DNA from: Desmodesmus armatus
Taxonomy: Eukaryota > Chlorophyta > Chlorophyceae > Sphaeropleales > Scenedesmaceae
DNA length: 64,000 bases
Reading direction: 5' to 3'
Assembly: GCA_007449985.2 (NCBI GenBank)
Contig: VIIQ02000151.1
Location: forward strand, 16,689 to 80,688
Position numbers and translations under genes: made by a program. Every line of letters begins with the position of its first letter. The stretch's first letter is position 1. The notes beneath the pieces were generated by a model. That model searched no databases, was not told the origin of the DNA, and saw only the letters and a program-made list of their open reading frames with translations. This document shows, piece after piece, positions 44,286 to 64,000 of the stretch.

Positions 44286-45541
44286 AAACAGCAGGAGCAA
44301 CCCCTTTCGCCACCACCACCACCACCACCACCACCCAGGAGGGGGATGTGGACCCGCCACTGCTCAAGCGCCACCACCTTCAACAGCAACACCACCACCA
44401 CCACAACCACCACAACCGCCAAGAAGCAAGGCCCAGTAGCCCTACTGTCCCATCGAGCTGATCAGCCCCCTACCATCCTCCCCCAAACTCCGCCCACTGA
44501 TCTGCTGACGAGTCTGCTGCCACTCTGGAGGCTGCGTCTGCAGTAGCCGTCACACATCAACACCAATACCCCTCACACACAACCTGACAATGAAAAAAAA
44601 AAACACAATGCACAGGCCCAGGGCGGGCAAGAGAATGGGCGTCACAGGGAACCCCTCATGCCCACACCACAGAGCACCGCCCAGGAGCCTCAGCCCCCTA
44701 CCAACCTCCCCCCAGCTCAGCCCACTGCTCCGCGGCCAAGTCTGCTGCGACTTTTGCGGCTGAATGTGCCGCCACAGGCCAACTCCACCGGCCCTCACAC
44801 ACAACCTGACAGCGACAACAACACCCAATGCACAAGGCGGGTGTCGATGGAGGGGGGGGGGATTTGGCCAACCCCTCAAGCCACCACCACAGCCATTAAC
44901 ACCCCCTACCAACCTCCCCCCAGCTCAGCCCACTGCTCCGCGGCCGAATCCGCTGCAATCTTGGCTGCTGGGTCTGCTGCAGCCGCCACAGGCCAACTCC
45001 ACCGGCCCTCACACACAACCTGACAGCGACAACAACATCCAATGCACAAGGCGGGCGTCGATGGAGGGGGGGGGGGGGGGATTTGGCCAACCCCTCAAGC
45101 CACCACCACAGCCATTAACACCCCCTACCATCCTCCCCCCAGCTCCGCCCACTGCTCCGCGGCCGAATCCGCTGCAATCTTGGCTGCTGGGTCTGCTGCA
45201 GCCGCCACAGGCCAACTCCACCGGCCCTCACACACAACCTGACAGCGACAACAACATCCAATGCACAAGGCGGGCGTCGATGGAGGGGGGGGGGATTTGG
45301 CCAACCCCTCAAGCCACCACCACAGCCATTAACACCCCCTACCATCCTCCCCCCAGCTCAGCCCACTGCTCCGCGGCCGAATCCGCTGCAATCTTGGCTG
45401 CTGGGTCTGCTGCAGCCGCCACAGGCCAACTCCACCAGCCCTCACACACAACCTGACAGCGACAACAACACCCAATGCACAAGGCGGGTGTCGATGGAGG
45501 GGGGGGGATTTGGCCAACCCCTCAAGCCACCACCACAGCCA

Positions 45542-56665
<11,124 letters not shown>

Positions 56666-57027
56666 TTCCGGGATGAAACAACAGGTTTGTTGATCAAAGG
56701 AGAATTGCCCAGGCAGTGACTTGGGACCTAGAAAGGATGATGGCCCAGTCAACGCGTTTTGTGCAAACCAACATTTGGGTACATACTATGCGGTTAACGT
56801 TGATTATGTTGTTATCGTGAGGGGGCCAGGGTATCCCAAATGCGACTGCTGCGACAGCTGTTCACACCCAGTAGTAGCTGTCATGGCTGCACAGTCATTG
56901 TAGCACACATAATATTTCTCTAGACGTTGCAACACTTCGACATCGTCATCCAATCACATTCACCGCCTGTCAGCTTCTAGGGGTTGTTCAGACAGCCCCA
57001 ATACAAACTTCTAGGTTGACAGCTGCC
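56666..57027. promoter_or_regulatory. Shared 362-bp divergent promoter region
   Basis: Lies between the first ATG of the minus-strand phosphatase (56665) and the ATG of the plus-strand zinc-finger gene (57028). No clear TATA box. It is free of the poly-C and triplet repeats that fill both genes' introns. Head-to-head arrangement suggests shared control, which is inference. Confidence 0.5.
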
Positions 57028-57622
57028 ATGAGCAGCAAGCGTCCCCCACCCAAGCCCAAGCAGCAGAAGGGGCCAGCCCGGCGACGCACCTGCGACATAT
57101 GTGGCTGTGTGGTCTACGGAGACGAGGCACAGTGGCAGATACACACTGCAGGTACATGTTTTTGCGCAGCAGCAACAGCACACCAGCCTGGCGGGAACAA
57201 CTCATCTGCATGTCGGTGTATCATGTATCAATCATCATCATTACGTGCGGAGCATGCACGATGTGTGGAAGATAGCAGGGTTGGGGTTTGTATGGTGCAA
57301 GGGCCAGCTCTTGGCACGCCAGCCTGTCAGCATGCTGCCGCCACCTCTACCTACCAGCCCGAATTTTCTGCCGCCCTTGTTTACAGATAAGGGACATATG
57401 CAAAGCCTTGACAGTTGCTTTGGGTGGTAAAACTAGCAGTTTGCATTTCAACCCTATTTGCCCCTGCCCCCCCCCCCCCCCTCCCCCTCCCTCCCACACC
57501 CACCTACCCACCCACCCTCCGCCTCCTTTCTTCCGCGCGCACCGAGCAAAGGTGCAACCTGTTCATCCTTGTGCACCCACATGCCTCAGCTTGCGGGTGC
57601 TCAAGCATTGCAGGCAGCTAAC

Positions 57623-57654
<32 letters not shown>

Positions 57655-59589
57655 TGTTCTTGTTCCCTCCACACCAAACGCCATCCATCTAGCAGCCCAT
57701 GATATTTTGTTGGCGCTATCGGAACGCTAGCTAGCAGTGCATGCATGCATGCTACATGGTATGCCCTTTGCTGACACGTACGGCGACTTCTCGCACCCGT
57801 CTATCCCACCTCCTTTTACAGGCATCCAGCGCAGGCGCGATCAGGCCAGCCTGACACCCCCCCCCCCCCCCGGCCCCCTTTGAGCGTTGCAGCACTTGGC
57901 AGGTGCCTCAAACTCCGTGTTTCTTGAGAAACAGCATTTGTTTATTATTTGATATTTGATATAGTTGATATATTTGATATATTTGATATTTGTCCATTAT
58001 TTGATGGGGGGCGCTATGCTTGTGAGCTAAATGGTATGCCCCTTGCTGACAGATACGCCTGCTACCGTTACCGCACTATCCCACCTTCCTTTACAGGCAT
58101 CCAGCACAGGCGCAATCAGGCCCGCCTGCCCCACATTTCAGCTTGTAGGAGCATCAAGCTTTGTTGTTTTTGAGTCCACAAACACACCGACTACATGCAC
58201 TGCTCTACTAACACCCCTTTCCCACCTCTACGAACACACACATGCGCGCAGGCATTCAGCACAGGCGCAACCAGGCCAGCTGCCGCCTGTTTGGTGAACC
58301 CGGCCACCTAGTGGTCTCAGCCTTTGAGCCAGATGGCGCACAGCAACTCACAGCAGCAGCAGCAGCCGTGCAGCCGCCGGCAGCAATAGCAGCAGCAGGA
58401 GGGAGGGGACGGCAGGGGCAAACCAGGACTCCCCACCAGCAACACCAGCAGCAGCAGCGGCAGGGGGTACAATCAAACCTGCAGCAGCAGCTGCGGCGGT
58501 TGCAGAACCAGGTCCAGAAGCACCTAGCTGCCCAGGTGGGTAATCACCAACAACGATGACCTACTGGACTGCTATGATCTTGATCGCACCAGCAGCCCTT
58601 GAACACCAAGTACCATTTTTTGTTTGCGATGCGTTCTACAATGCTGATGCCCCATTAGCTCATTGGCTCCCTATGAGTGTTCAGGCTCAGCCTGAACCAT
58701 GTAACAGTAACAGTAACAGTAACAATTTTACCATGCAGTGTACAAGACACTCAGGTGGTGGCTTGTGTTGCAAAATGCAAGTGGACAGATCACCTAGGTT
58801 TCCCCGTTTCAGGTGTACGTATTTGGCTTACCCAACATTAAGTGTAGAGGGTACCGCTTTGAGGTGAAAGTGTCTACTTGCAACCCCCCCCCCCAATAAC
58901 CTTACCCTGGGGTAGTAGGAGAAGGGGGGGACAGGAGATACCTCTTGGCCAGGGTGCAGACAAAGAGGGATTGCCAGAGTGTGGAAGGGGGGGGGGGGGG
59001 ACTGTTTGCAAGAGTGTGCAGGCGCGCGGCGGTGGGTGTGTGTGTGTGGGGGGGGGGGGTGCAACACACTCAGCTCTTGACTTGTATCTTGTATTGCTCA
59101 TGTGCAATCGGCATGATTGAAGAGATGCTTGGCAAGTTAGTAGCAAGGGGAGGGGGTCGAAGAAATCGCTGTTGGGCCGGGTGCCGACGGGGGGGGGGGG
59201 GGGGGGGGGGCAACGTGTTTTGAATCCAGACTAACATGTGATATGGATCCGTTCATAGAACACATTTCTCACACTCACCACACTCATTCCCTCCACTGCA
59301 CTGTGCAGGTTGGGATCAACAAGCTGTACAGGACTGCTGTGGAGCAGTTCGATCTCAGCAGCATGCAGCAGGCCTATGATGGCCTAGTGGCAGCGCTGGC
59401 GCAGCAGCAGCAGCAGCAGGTGCAGAATGCGCCAACGCTACAGCAGCCGCCGCAGCAGCAACAGCAGCAGGAGCAGCAGCAGCATGACGGACATTACCAC
59501 CCACAACCACAGCAGCAGCAGCAGCCGCCGCCGTTGCTGCCACAGCAACAGCAGCAGCAGCAGCAACAGGAGCAGCACCAGCTGCCGCT

Positions 59590-59622
<33 letters not shown>

Positions 59623-62087
59623 GCAGCCAGTGTTCAAGGTGGGAGTGCAGCAGCCTGCCACTGCTGCTGTGCTGCCGCTGCTGGAGCCGCACATCACTCG
59701 GCTCACGATGACAGGTATGTGACTTACTGGGAGCGAACATACAGCAACCACAAGCTTTGCTGTCCTGCCAAAACTGTATAAACTGTGGAGAAAACCAGAT
59801 AAAAACTGTGGAGAGTACTGCTCAGGGGGGAAAGTATCCACTTGTAACAACCTGCCCCCCAAAAAACTACCCACCCTCAGTAATTCATCCTATTCATTTT
59901 CCAACCACATGTTCTTGACTGTGCACGCACTGTTTTCACACTCGATTGCCATCTAATGAAGTTTGACTCTGTGTGTACAACCCCCCCACCCCCCCCCCCG
60001 GCACTTGCAGTCCCCTACCAGACATACGGCCATGCAGCAGCAGCCACAGCAGCAGCAGTGGCCACATTCCTGTCCAGCCTGGCCCACAACCGCCGGCTGA
60101 CTCACCTGGCCCTGCAGTTTGAATGTCGGGACTATCAGTCACTGGTGGGCCAGAATGCTGGCTGCTTTATGAAGGTCAACCGGGAGCTGTGGGGTGCAGT
60201 GATGAGGGTGTTGAGGGAAGCATTGGAGGTGAGTTTGAAAGGGCCAGGGGGGGGGGGTCATCTGCAAAAGCCTGGGGCGGAGGAGGAGAGCAGTGAGCTG
60301 TGCTGTACCCCCCCCCCCCCTGCATCCATGTCCCGCACCTTCCTGTCAAATGACGGCTTGCAGTCTGTAACACATCCACTTGCCACAATCTGCAGCTTAT
60401 GACCTCACGAGCGGCGACCGCCAAGAGACGTTCGCTCCCTCCCCCTGCGCCCAATCCTCACTGCTCTTTGGACCATGACGGTTTTTTGGACCATTCTCTG
60501 CTGCCCCCCCCCCCCTCAACTGCACCCTACAGTCTACTAATCTCGCCACCTCAAAATTGGCTCCCCCCCCTCTCGTGTCTGCCCTCCTTGATCTTCAGCC
60601 TTATCTCAACTGCATCCTTCAGTTCATGACGTCATGGACTAAGTGGCTAGGCTAGCCACCTCACTGCGACAAGACACCCCCACCCCCACCCCACACCCTC
60701 CTTGAAACTGACTATCCAATCCCTCCCTCTACCCCCCCCCTTACAGTACAACTGCACCCTGGAGTCCTTTACCCTGGCCACCTTCCCTGCCCAGCTGGAC
60801 GCATCGGACGTGGTGGATCTACAGACCACACTGCTCACGGGACGTGCAAGGATGCGCATGGCACTGCTCATGGCAACACATAGGTAAGGGGTTTAGGGCT
60901 GCTAGCTTTGTGTCTGGGTAGCCTATCCCAGTGGGGCCTCGACACCCCCCCCCCTCCCCAAAAAACAACGCATGCATGACCTCTGTGTCGGACGTGGTGG
61001 ATCTACAGACTACACTGCTCACTGAACGGGCATGGCACTCTTGATGGCAACACACACTGGCAGGTAGGGGGTTGAAGGCAACTAGCTTGGTATTTGGGTT
61101 GTTGGGGCCTTGATCATCTCCTTCCTCCCCCCTCCCCCCCCACAAACCTAGCGCTGCATGACATTTGGGTTGAACGTGGTGCAAGGTGGACCTGCAGACA
61201 ACACTGCTCACTGGACGGGCACGGATGCGTATGGCACTGCTCATGGCAACACACGTGTGGGGCTAAAGGGATGGGTGGGTAGCTGTGCCTATGGCCTGCG
61301 GGAGGCTTTGCCCATGGGCTCTTCCCTTCTCCCTGCCCTGACCCCCCCCCCCACCCCCCTACCTCTGTTCGACCCCCACCCACTGGCTGTTGGGGTTCAA
61401 TGTGGTCACCCTGTCCAGTGGATCTGCAGACCACACTGCTCACTGAACGTGCAAGGATGCGCATGACACTGCTCATGGCCATACACACACAGGTGGGGAG
61501 GAAACCCTCCTTTGGGGAAATGGCTTGCCTTGGGGGGAAAGGGTCGCTGGCTGTGTGTGGCATAGAGCGTACATGTGTAGCATAGTGAACTTGCAAAACC
61601 CGTGCATGCACTTCTATCAAGCACGCCAACATAGTGTGTATATGGCCTGCTGGGGGCTCAGGCATTTCCTTTTTTCACCGCTGCACCGGTTGCCCCCTGA
61701 TGTGTTCAGCAGGCTGCTGGATTCTGCTATGCCCAGGACACCTTGTAAACACTGTTGATTGAATTGAGATTGTGAAGTACGTGTGAATCATACCACCAAC
61801 ATCTGCTCGCCCCCTCCCGAATGTCGTGCCTGCAGTGTTGTTGGTGTGAACAGCCCGCTACACCGCTACCCCCTGATGTGTTCAGCAGGCTGCTGGACGC
61901 TGCTGTGCCCAGGACACCCTGTGTGTTACTGCTGGAGCTGCCGGCACAGCTGCAGGACAGCAGCAGCAGCAGCAGCAGCAGTGACGACGACGACAGTTCT
62001 AGTGACAGCAGCAGTGATGGCAGCAGTAGTGAAGAGGAAGATGACAGCAGTGACATTGACAGCAAGATTGACAGCAACAGTGAATGA
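57028..62087 (+). CDS. Matrin/U1-type zinc-finger, Q-rich protein with acidic tail
   Basis: Exons 57028-57151, 58252-58535, 59309-59714, 60011-60228, 60747-60883 join in phase (1,0,1,0); the last exon, ending TGA near 62087, is less certain. Exon 1 plus exon 2 make a C2H2 finger across the intron: CDICGCVVYGDEAQWQIHTA then GIQHRRNQ, the C-x2-C...H-x5-H form of matrin/U1 fingers, which bind RNA or RNP. Next come a short coiled coil (LQQQLRRLQNQVQKHLAAQ), a segment KLYRTAVEQFDLSSMQQAYD, a long Q-run, and leucine-rich-repeat-like stretches (EPHITRLTMTG, NRRLTHLALQFECRDY, CTLESFTLATFPAQLDASD). The end is an S/D/E tail. The overall family is not recognised; RNA processing is a guess from the finger. 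Confidence 0.65.
57822..58130 (+). repeat. Two copies of the start of zinc-finger exon 2
   Basis: ACAG followed by GIQRRRDQAS (about 57822-57857) and GIQHRRNQARLP (about 58094-58130), each with about 60 bp of matching upstream intron (tggtatgcc...tttacag). They precede the functional exon starting at 58252 (GIQHRRNQAS). Confidence 0.88.
59400..59640 (+). repeat. CAG-rich poly-Gln coding stretch
   Basis: Mostly CAG/CAA triplets inside exon 3, in frame as poly-Gln with P and H breaks. The frame is kept open across it and into PVFKVGVQQPATAAVLPLLE, supporting real coding. Confidence 0.8.
60987..61491 (+). repeat. Three copies of the LQTTLLTGRARMRMALLMATH exon end
   Basis: Copies at about 60987-61060 (DVVDLQTTLLTERAW, frameshifted), 61186-61258 (DLQTTLLTGRARMRMALLMA) and 61418-61491 (DLQTTLLTERARMRMTLLMA then donor GTGGGG). 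The parent is the end of 60747-60883. The third copy ends in the phase that fits the last exon, so it could be used in place of the parent. Confidence 0.85.
61675..61750 (+). repeat. Copy of the PPDVFSRLLD exon
   Basis: LPPDVFSRLLDSAMPRTPC precedes the terminal exon, which reads LPPDVFSRLLDAAVPRTPC from about 61868. Confidence 0.85.
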
Positions 62088-62754
62088 GACGAGCCGCAGC
62101 ATTAGCAGCAGCACTAATTCACGGCCCAAGGTTGATGTGACACGGGGGAAGGGGGGGGGGTCTTGCCTGCAGCAGTGTGGTTGTTGGGTTGTTGTGAAAG
62201 TGTATTGGATTTGACAGGCTTGTCTCAATGTGCAATGGGCAAGGGGTTGTTATTTTTGTTATCCCCCCCCCCCTGCCCCCGCAAGGGTTTGTCTGGAGGT
62301 CAGGGGGTGTTTTGATTGATTGTGAGGGGCTGGCTTTCGCAGTTTGTTGGCTCCCAGTGTTTGTGAATTGGGTAGGACTTCAATGACAGATTCAACCTGA
62401 ATCCCAACATGAAGAGCGCTGCCCCTGGCTTGTGCACAAGCAATTTGATTGACTGAGTTCAATGTTGCAAAACACTGCAGACAGACGAATTCAGCCCTGG
62501 GGGTAAATATGATAGTAAAGCCAGCAGTAGGATGTTCTGCAGATGGATTGGCCATTCGTGGTTGGTGGAAACAGTTTTGAATTCAGCAGTTATCAGCTGT
62601 CGGTCAAGTGATGACGATCAGACTTGATCAAGCTCGTACATCTGCTGAACTTCAAGTAGGTGTCTTCCACTGAGTACACGTCTACAAGAGAGTCACCTCT
62701 TTGCAGTTGTAGATCAATGATCTCCGTGACCCTGCAAAAGTCTCGGCCGGCACA
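62088..62754. other. Intergenic; no gene recognised
   Basis: Includes the likely 3' UTR of the zinc-finger gene and the upstream region of the GH1-like gene. A short C-run is at about 62265. Confidence 0.5.
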
Positions 62755-63600
62755 TTGAGCCGTTGCCGTCACCTCACACACTCCACTTCAACCCTCTTAC
62801 ATCACCCCCACTATATCGCAGCATGGACAGCTCGGAAACACGCAGCAGCGTGGCTGAACAGTACTGCTGCGCATGCATTCGTCCTGCTGACTCTCTATGC
62901 TGGCAGTGCAGCCGCAGCAGCAGGCCACAAACATCACAGCGCTCATCACAAACACAGCAGTCACATGAGCTGTGAGGATCATGGTATCTGCAATACAGTG
63001 CCAGTGCCGGAGGCGTGCACGTTGGCACTCAGGCAGCACATTGCTTGGGGTGTCAGCACAGCAGCTTACCAGGTGATGTACCACCAGCAGAGCCTACTGA
63101 TACTGAAAATTCGACACACAAACTCAGTACATCGGCGTGAATGCATCGGCGGGAGTGCATCGGCCTGCACTGTTGAGCATTTGCATGCATGTGAAGAGCC
63201 TGCATCAACACGTGTTTGCACAGAGAGAGTTCTAATCTAATCTCTCTCTCTGTCCTAAATGACGTTAGGACATATCGGCTGTACTGCAGCAGGTTGGGAG
63301 TTTCATTTGGCTGCTTGGCAACGCAGCGACCACACTGTATACATGCCAGTAGCTTTGTGTTTCTCTCTTGTCGCATCCACAATCCCGCTGCATCTCTACA
63401 ACCAGGGCTGGTGCGGCTAGCAGCAACGGTTGCACAGCAAGCACGGTCGTTTGTCGCCTCCCTTCAGCTGACAGACGGCTTCTGTCACCCTGGTGCTTTT
63501 GCTTCACAGATTGAGGGTGGCTGGAATGAGGGTGGGCGCACCCCCAGTGTGTGGGACAAGTGGACCAGGAGCCAGGCAGAGTGTATCAAGCCAAACGGAA
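62755..63600 (+). CDS. GH1 beta-glucosidase-like gene, 5' part, runs off the window
   Basis: Two exons are visible. The first (start uncertain, perhaps after an acceptor near 62820, to 63072) has a hydrophobic signal-like segment HAFVLLTLYAGSAAAAA, a His-rich stretch, and RQHIAWGVSTAAYQ. Donor CAG/GTGATG joins in phase 0 to the exon starting at 63510: IEGGWNEGGRTPSVWDKWTR. Together AYQ-IEGGWNEGGRTPSVWD matches the N-terminal GH1 signature (family form: GxxTAAYQVEGAWNEDGRGPSIWD). GH1 enzymes hydrolyse beta-glycosides; a signal-like segment suggests secretion or organelle entry. No ATG in frame with the hydrophobic segment was found, so an upstream exon is likely. The catalytic Glu residues lie beyond the window. 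Confidence 0.72.
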
Positions 63601-64000
63601 TGTAAAGCTGACCAACTGTCTAGCTAAGCTTCACTTTGCTTAATATTTCAAGACAGCTTCTGTTATGCTTTGTAAGCTATGTGTACACGGTGTTAATGTT
63701 GTCACAGTCTGAGTACTTAGATAGTTCATCTCGTGCACTTAGATAGTATGCTTGGGGATTTTAGGGCTGGTTTTCATCCTCTACAAAGCGTCAGGTTTCA
63801 CTGTTTTGATCCTCAGTTTTTTTTTCTGGTGTGTTCTGCTATCTCTGTGATATCATGAATGGCTGGATGAGCTCTTGAGCTTCATAGCTACAGGTGTAAC
63901 TTTGATTTGGTTTTGAGTACTGCAGCAGAGTTCTGCTGTGCAAGGCCAAGGTCCCCATGCCAACAAGCACGGAACTGCCTCTCGGGGGCGGGGGGGGGGG
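63601..64000. other. Probably intron or continuation of the GH1-like gene; nothing recognised
   Basis: T-rich DNA without a recognisable exon, ending in a G-run at the window edge. Confidence 0.4.

Noticed and set aside
44764..45456. 230-codon plus-strand frame rich in Pro, Thr and Gln
   Set aside because: Antisense reading of the five-unit repeat derived from the last phosphatase exon.

Overview
The window is nuclear DNA of a eukaryote, most likely a core chlorophyte green alga (Chlamydomonadales or Sphaeropleales type). The evidence is short exons with GT/AG introns, dense CTG/CAG triplets and Q/S/A-rich proteins, long poly-C/poly-G and (CA)n runs inside introns, TGTAA as the likely polyadenylation signal, and several retroelement classes nested in one another. 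I cannot name the species.

Layout. 0-2.9 kb (minus): gag-protease part of an LTR retroelement whose pol runs off the left edge. 5.8-17.7 kb (minus): a second Ty3-like LTR retroelement between two ~460-bp repeats about 98-99% identical. Its pol order is RT, RNase H, a DNMT3-like cytosine-5 DNA methyltransferase, integrase. It carries a nested 5'-truncated LINE (11.5-13.1 kb, plus) and a 164-bp Harbinger-like MITE (16.97-17.14 kb). 18.7-19.7 kb (minus): a type II membrane glycosyltransferase. 26.0-29.5 and 36.0-41.2 kb (both minus): two tandem paralogues that appear to fuse a nucleotide-sugar transporter to a LicD/fukutin-type transferase domain. Between them lie a gag-PHD LTR element that shows no reverse transcriptase (29.9-34.3 kb) and a tRNA-derived SINE (34.8-35.0 kb). 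The second paralogue has a ~1.6-kb inverted minisatellite in one intron. A dispersed repeat occurs at 19.9-21.1 kb and again at 41.9-44.3 kb.

44.7-56.7 kb (minus): a histidine-phosphatase (phosphoglycerate-mutase-like) gene. Reading frame and splice phase can be followed exon to exon, with one defect at the catalytic RHA exon. Nearly every exon is accompanied in the neighbouring introns by 1-8 diverged, often broken copies of itself ('exon echoes'). The divergently transcribed neighbour (57.0-62.1 kb, plus; matrin/U1-type zinc finger, Q-rich, acidic tail) shows the same pattern. At 62.8 kb to the edge (plus) is the 5' part of a GH1 beta-glucosidase-like gene.

Three points stand out: the methyltransferase captured by a retroelement, the gene-wide exon echoes in two adjacent genes, and the transporter-LicD fusion. 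The glycosyltransferase and both fusion genes suggest a small Golgi glycosylation neighbourhood enlarged by duplication. All calls come from reading the sequence; no database search was run.
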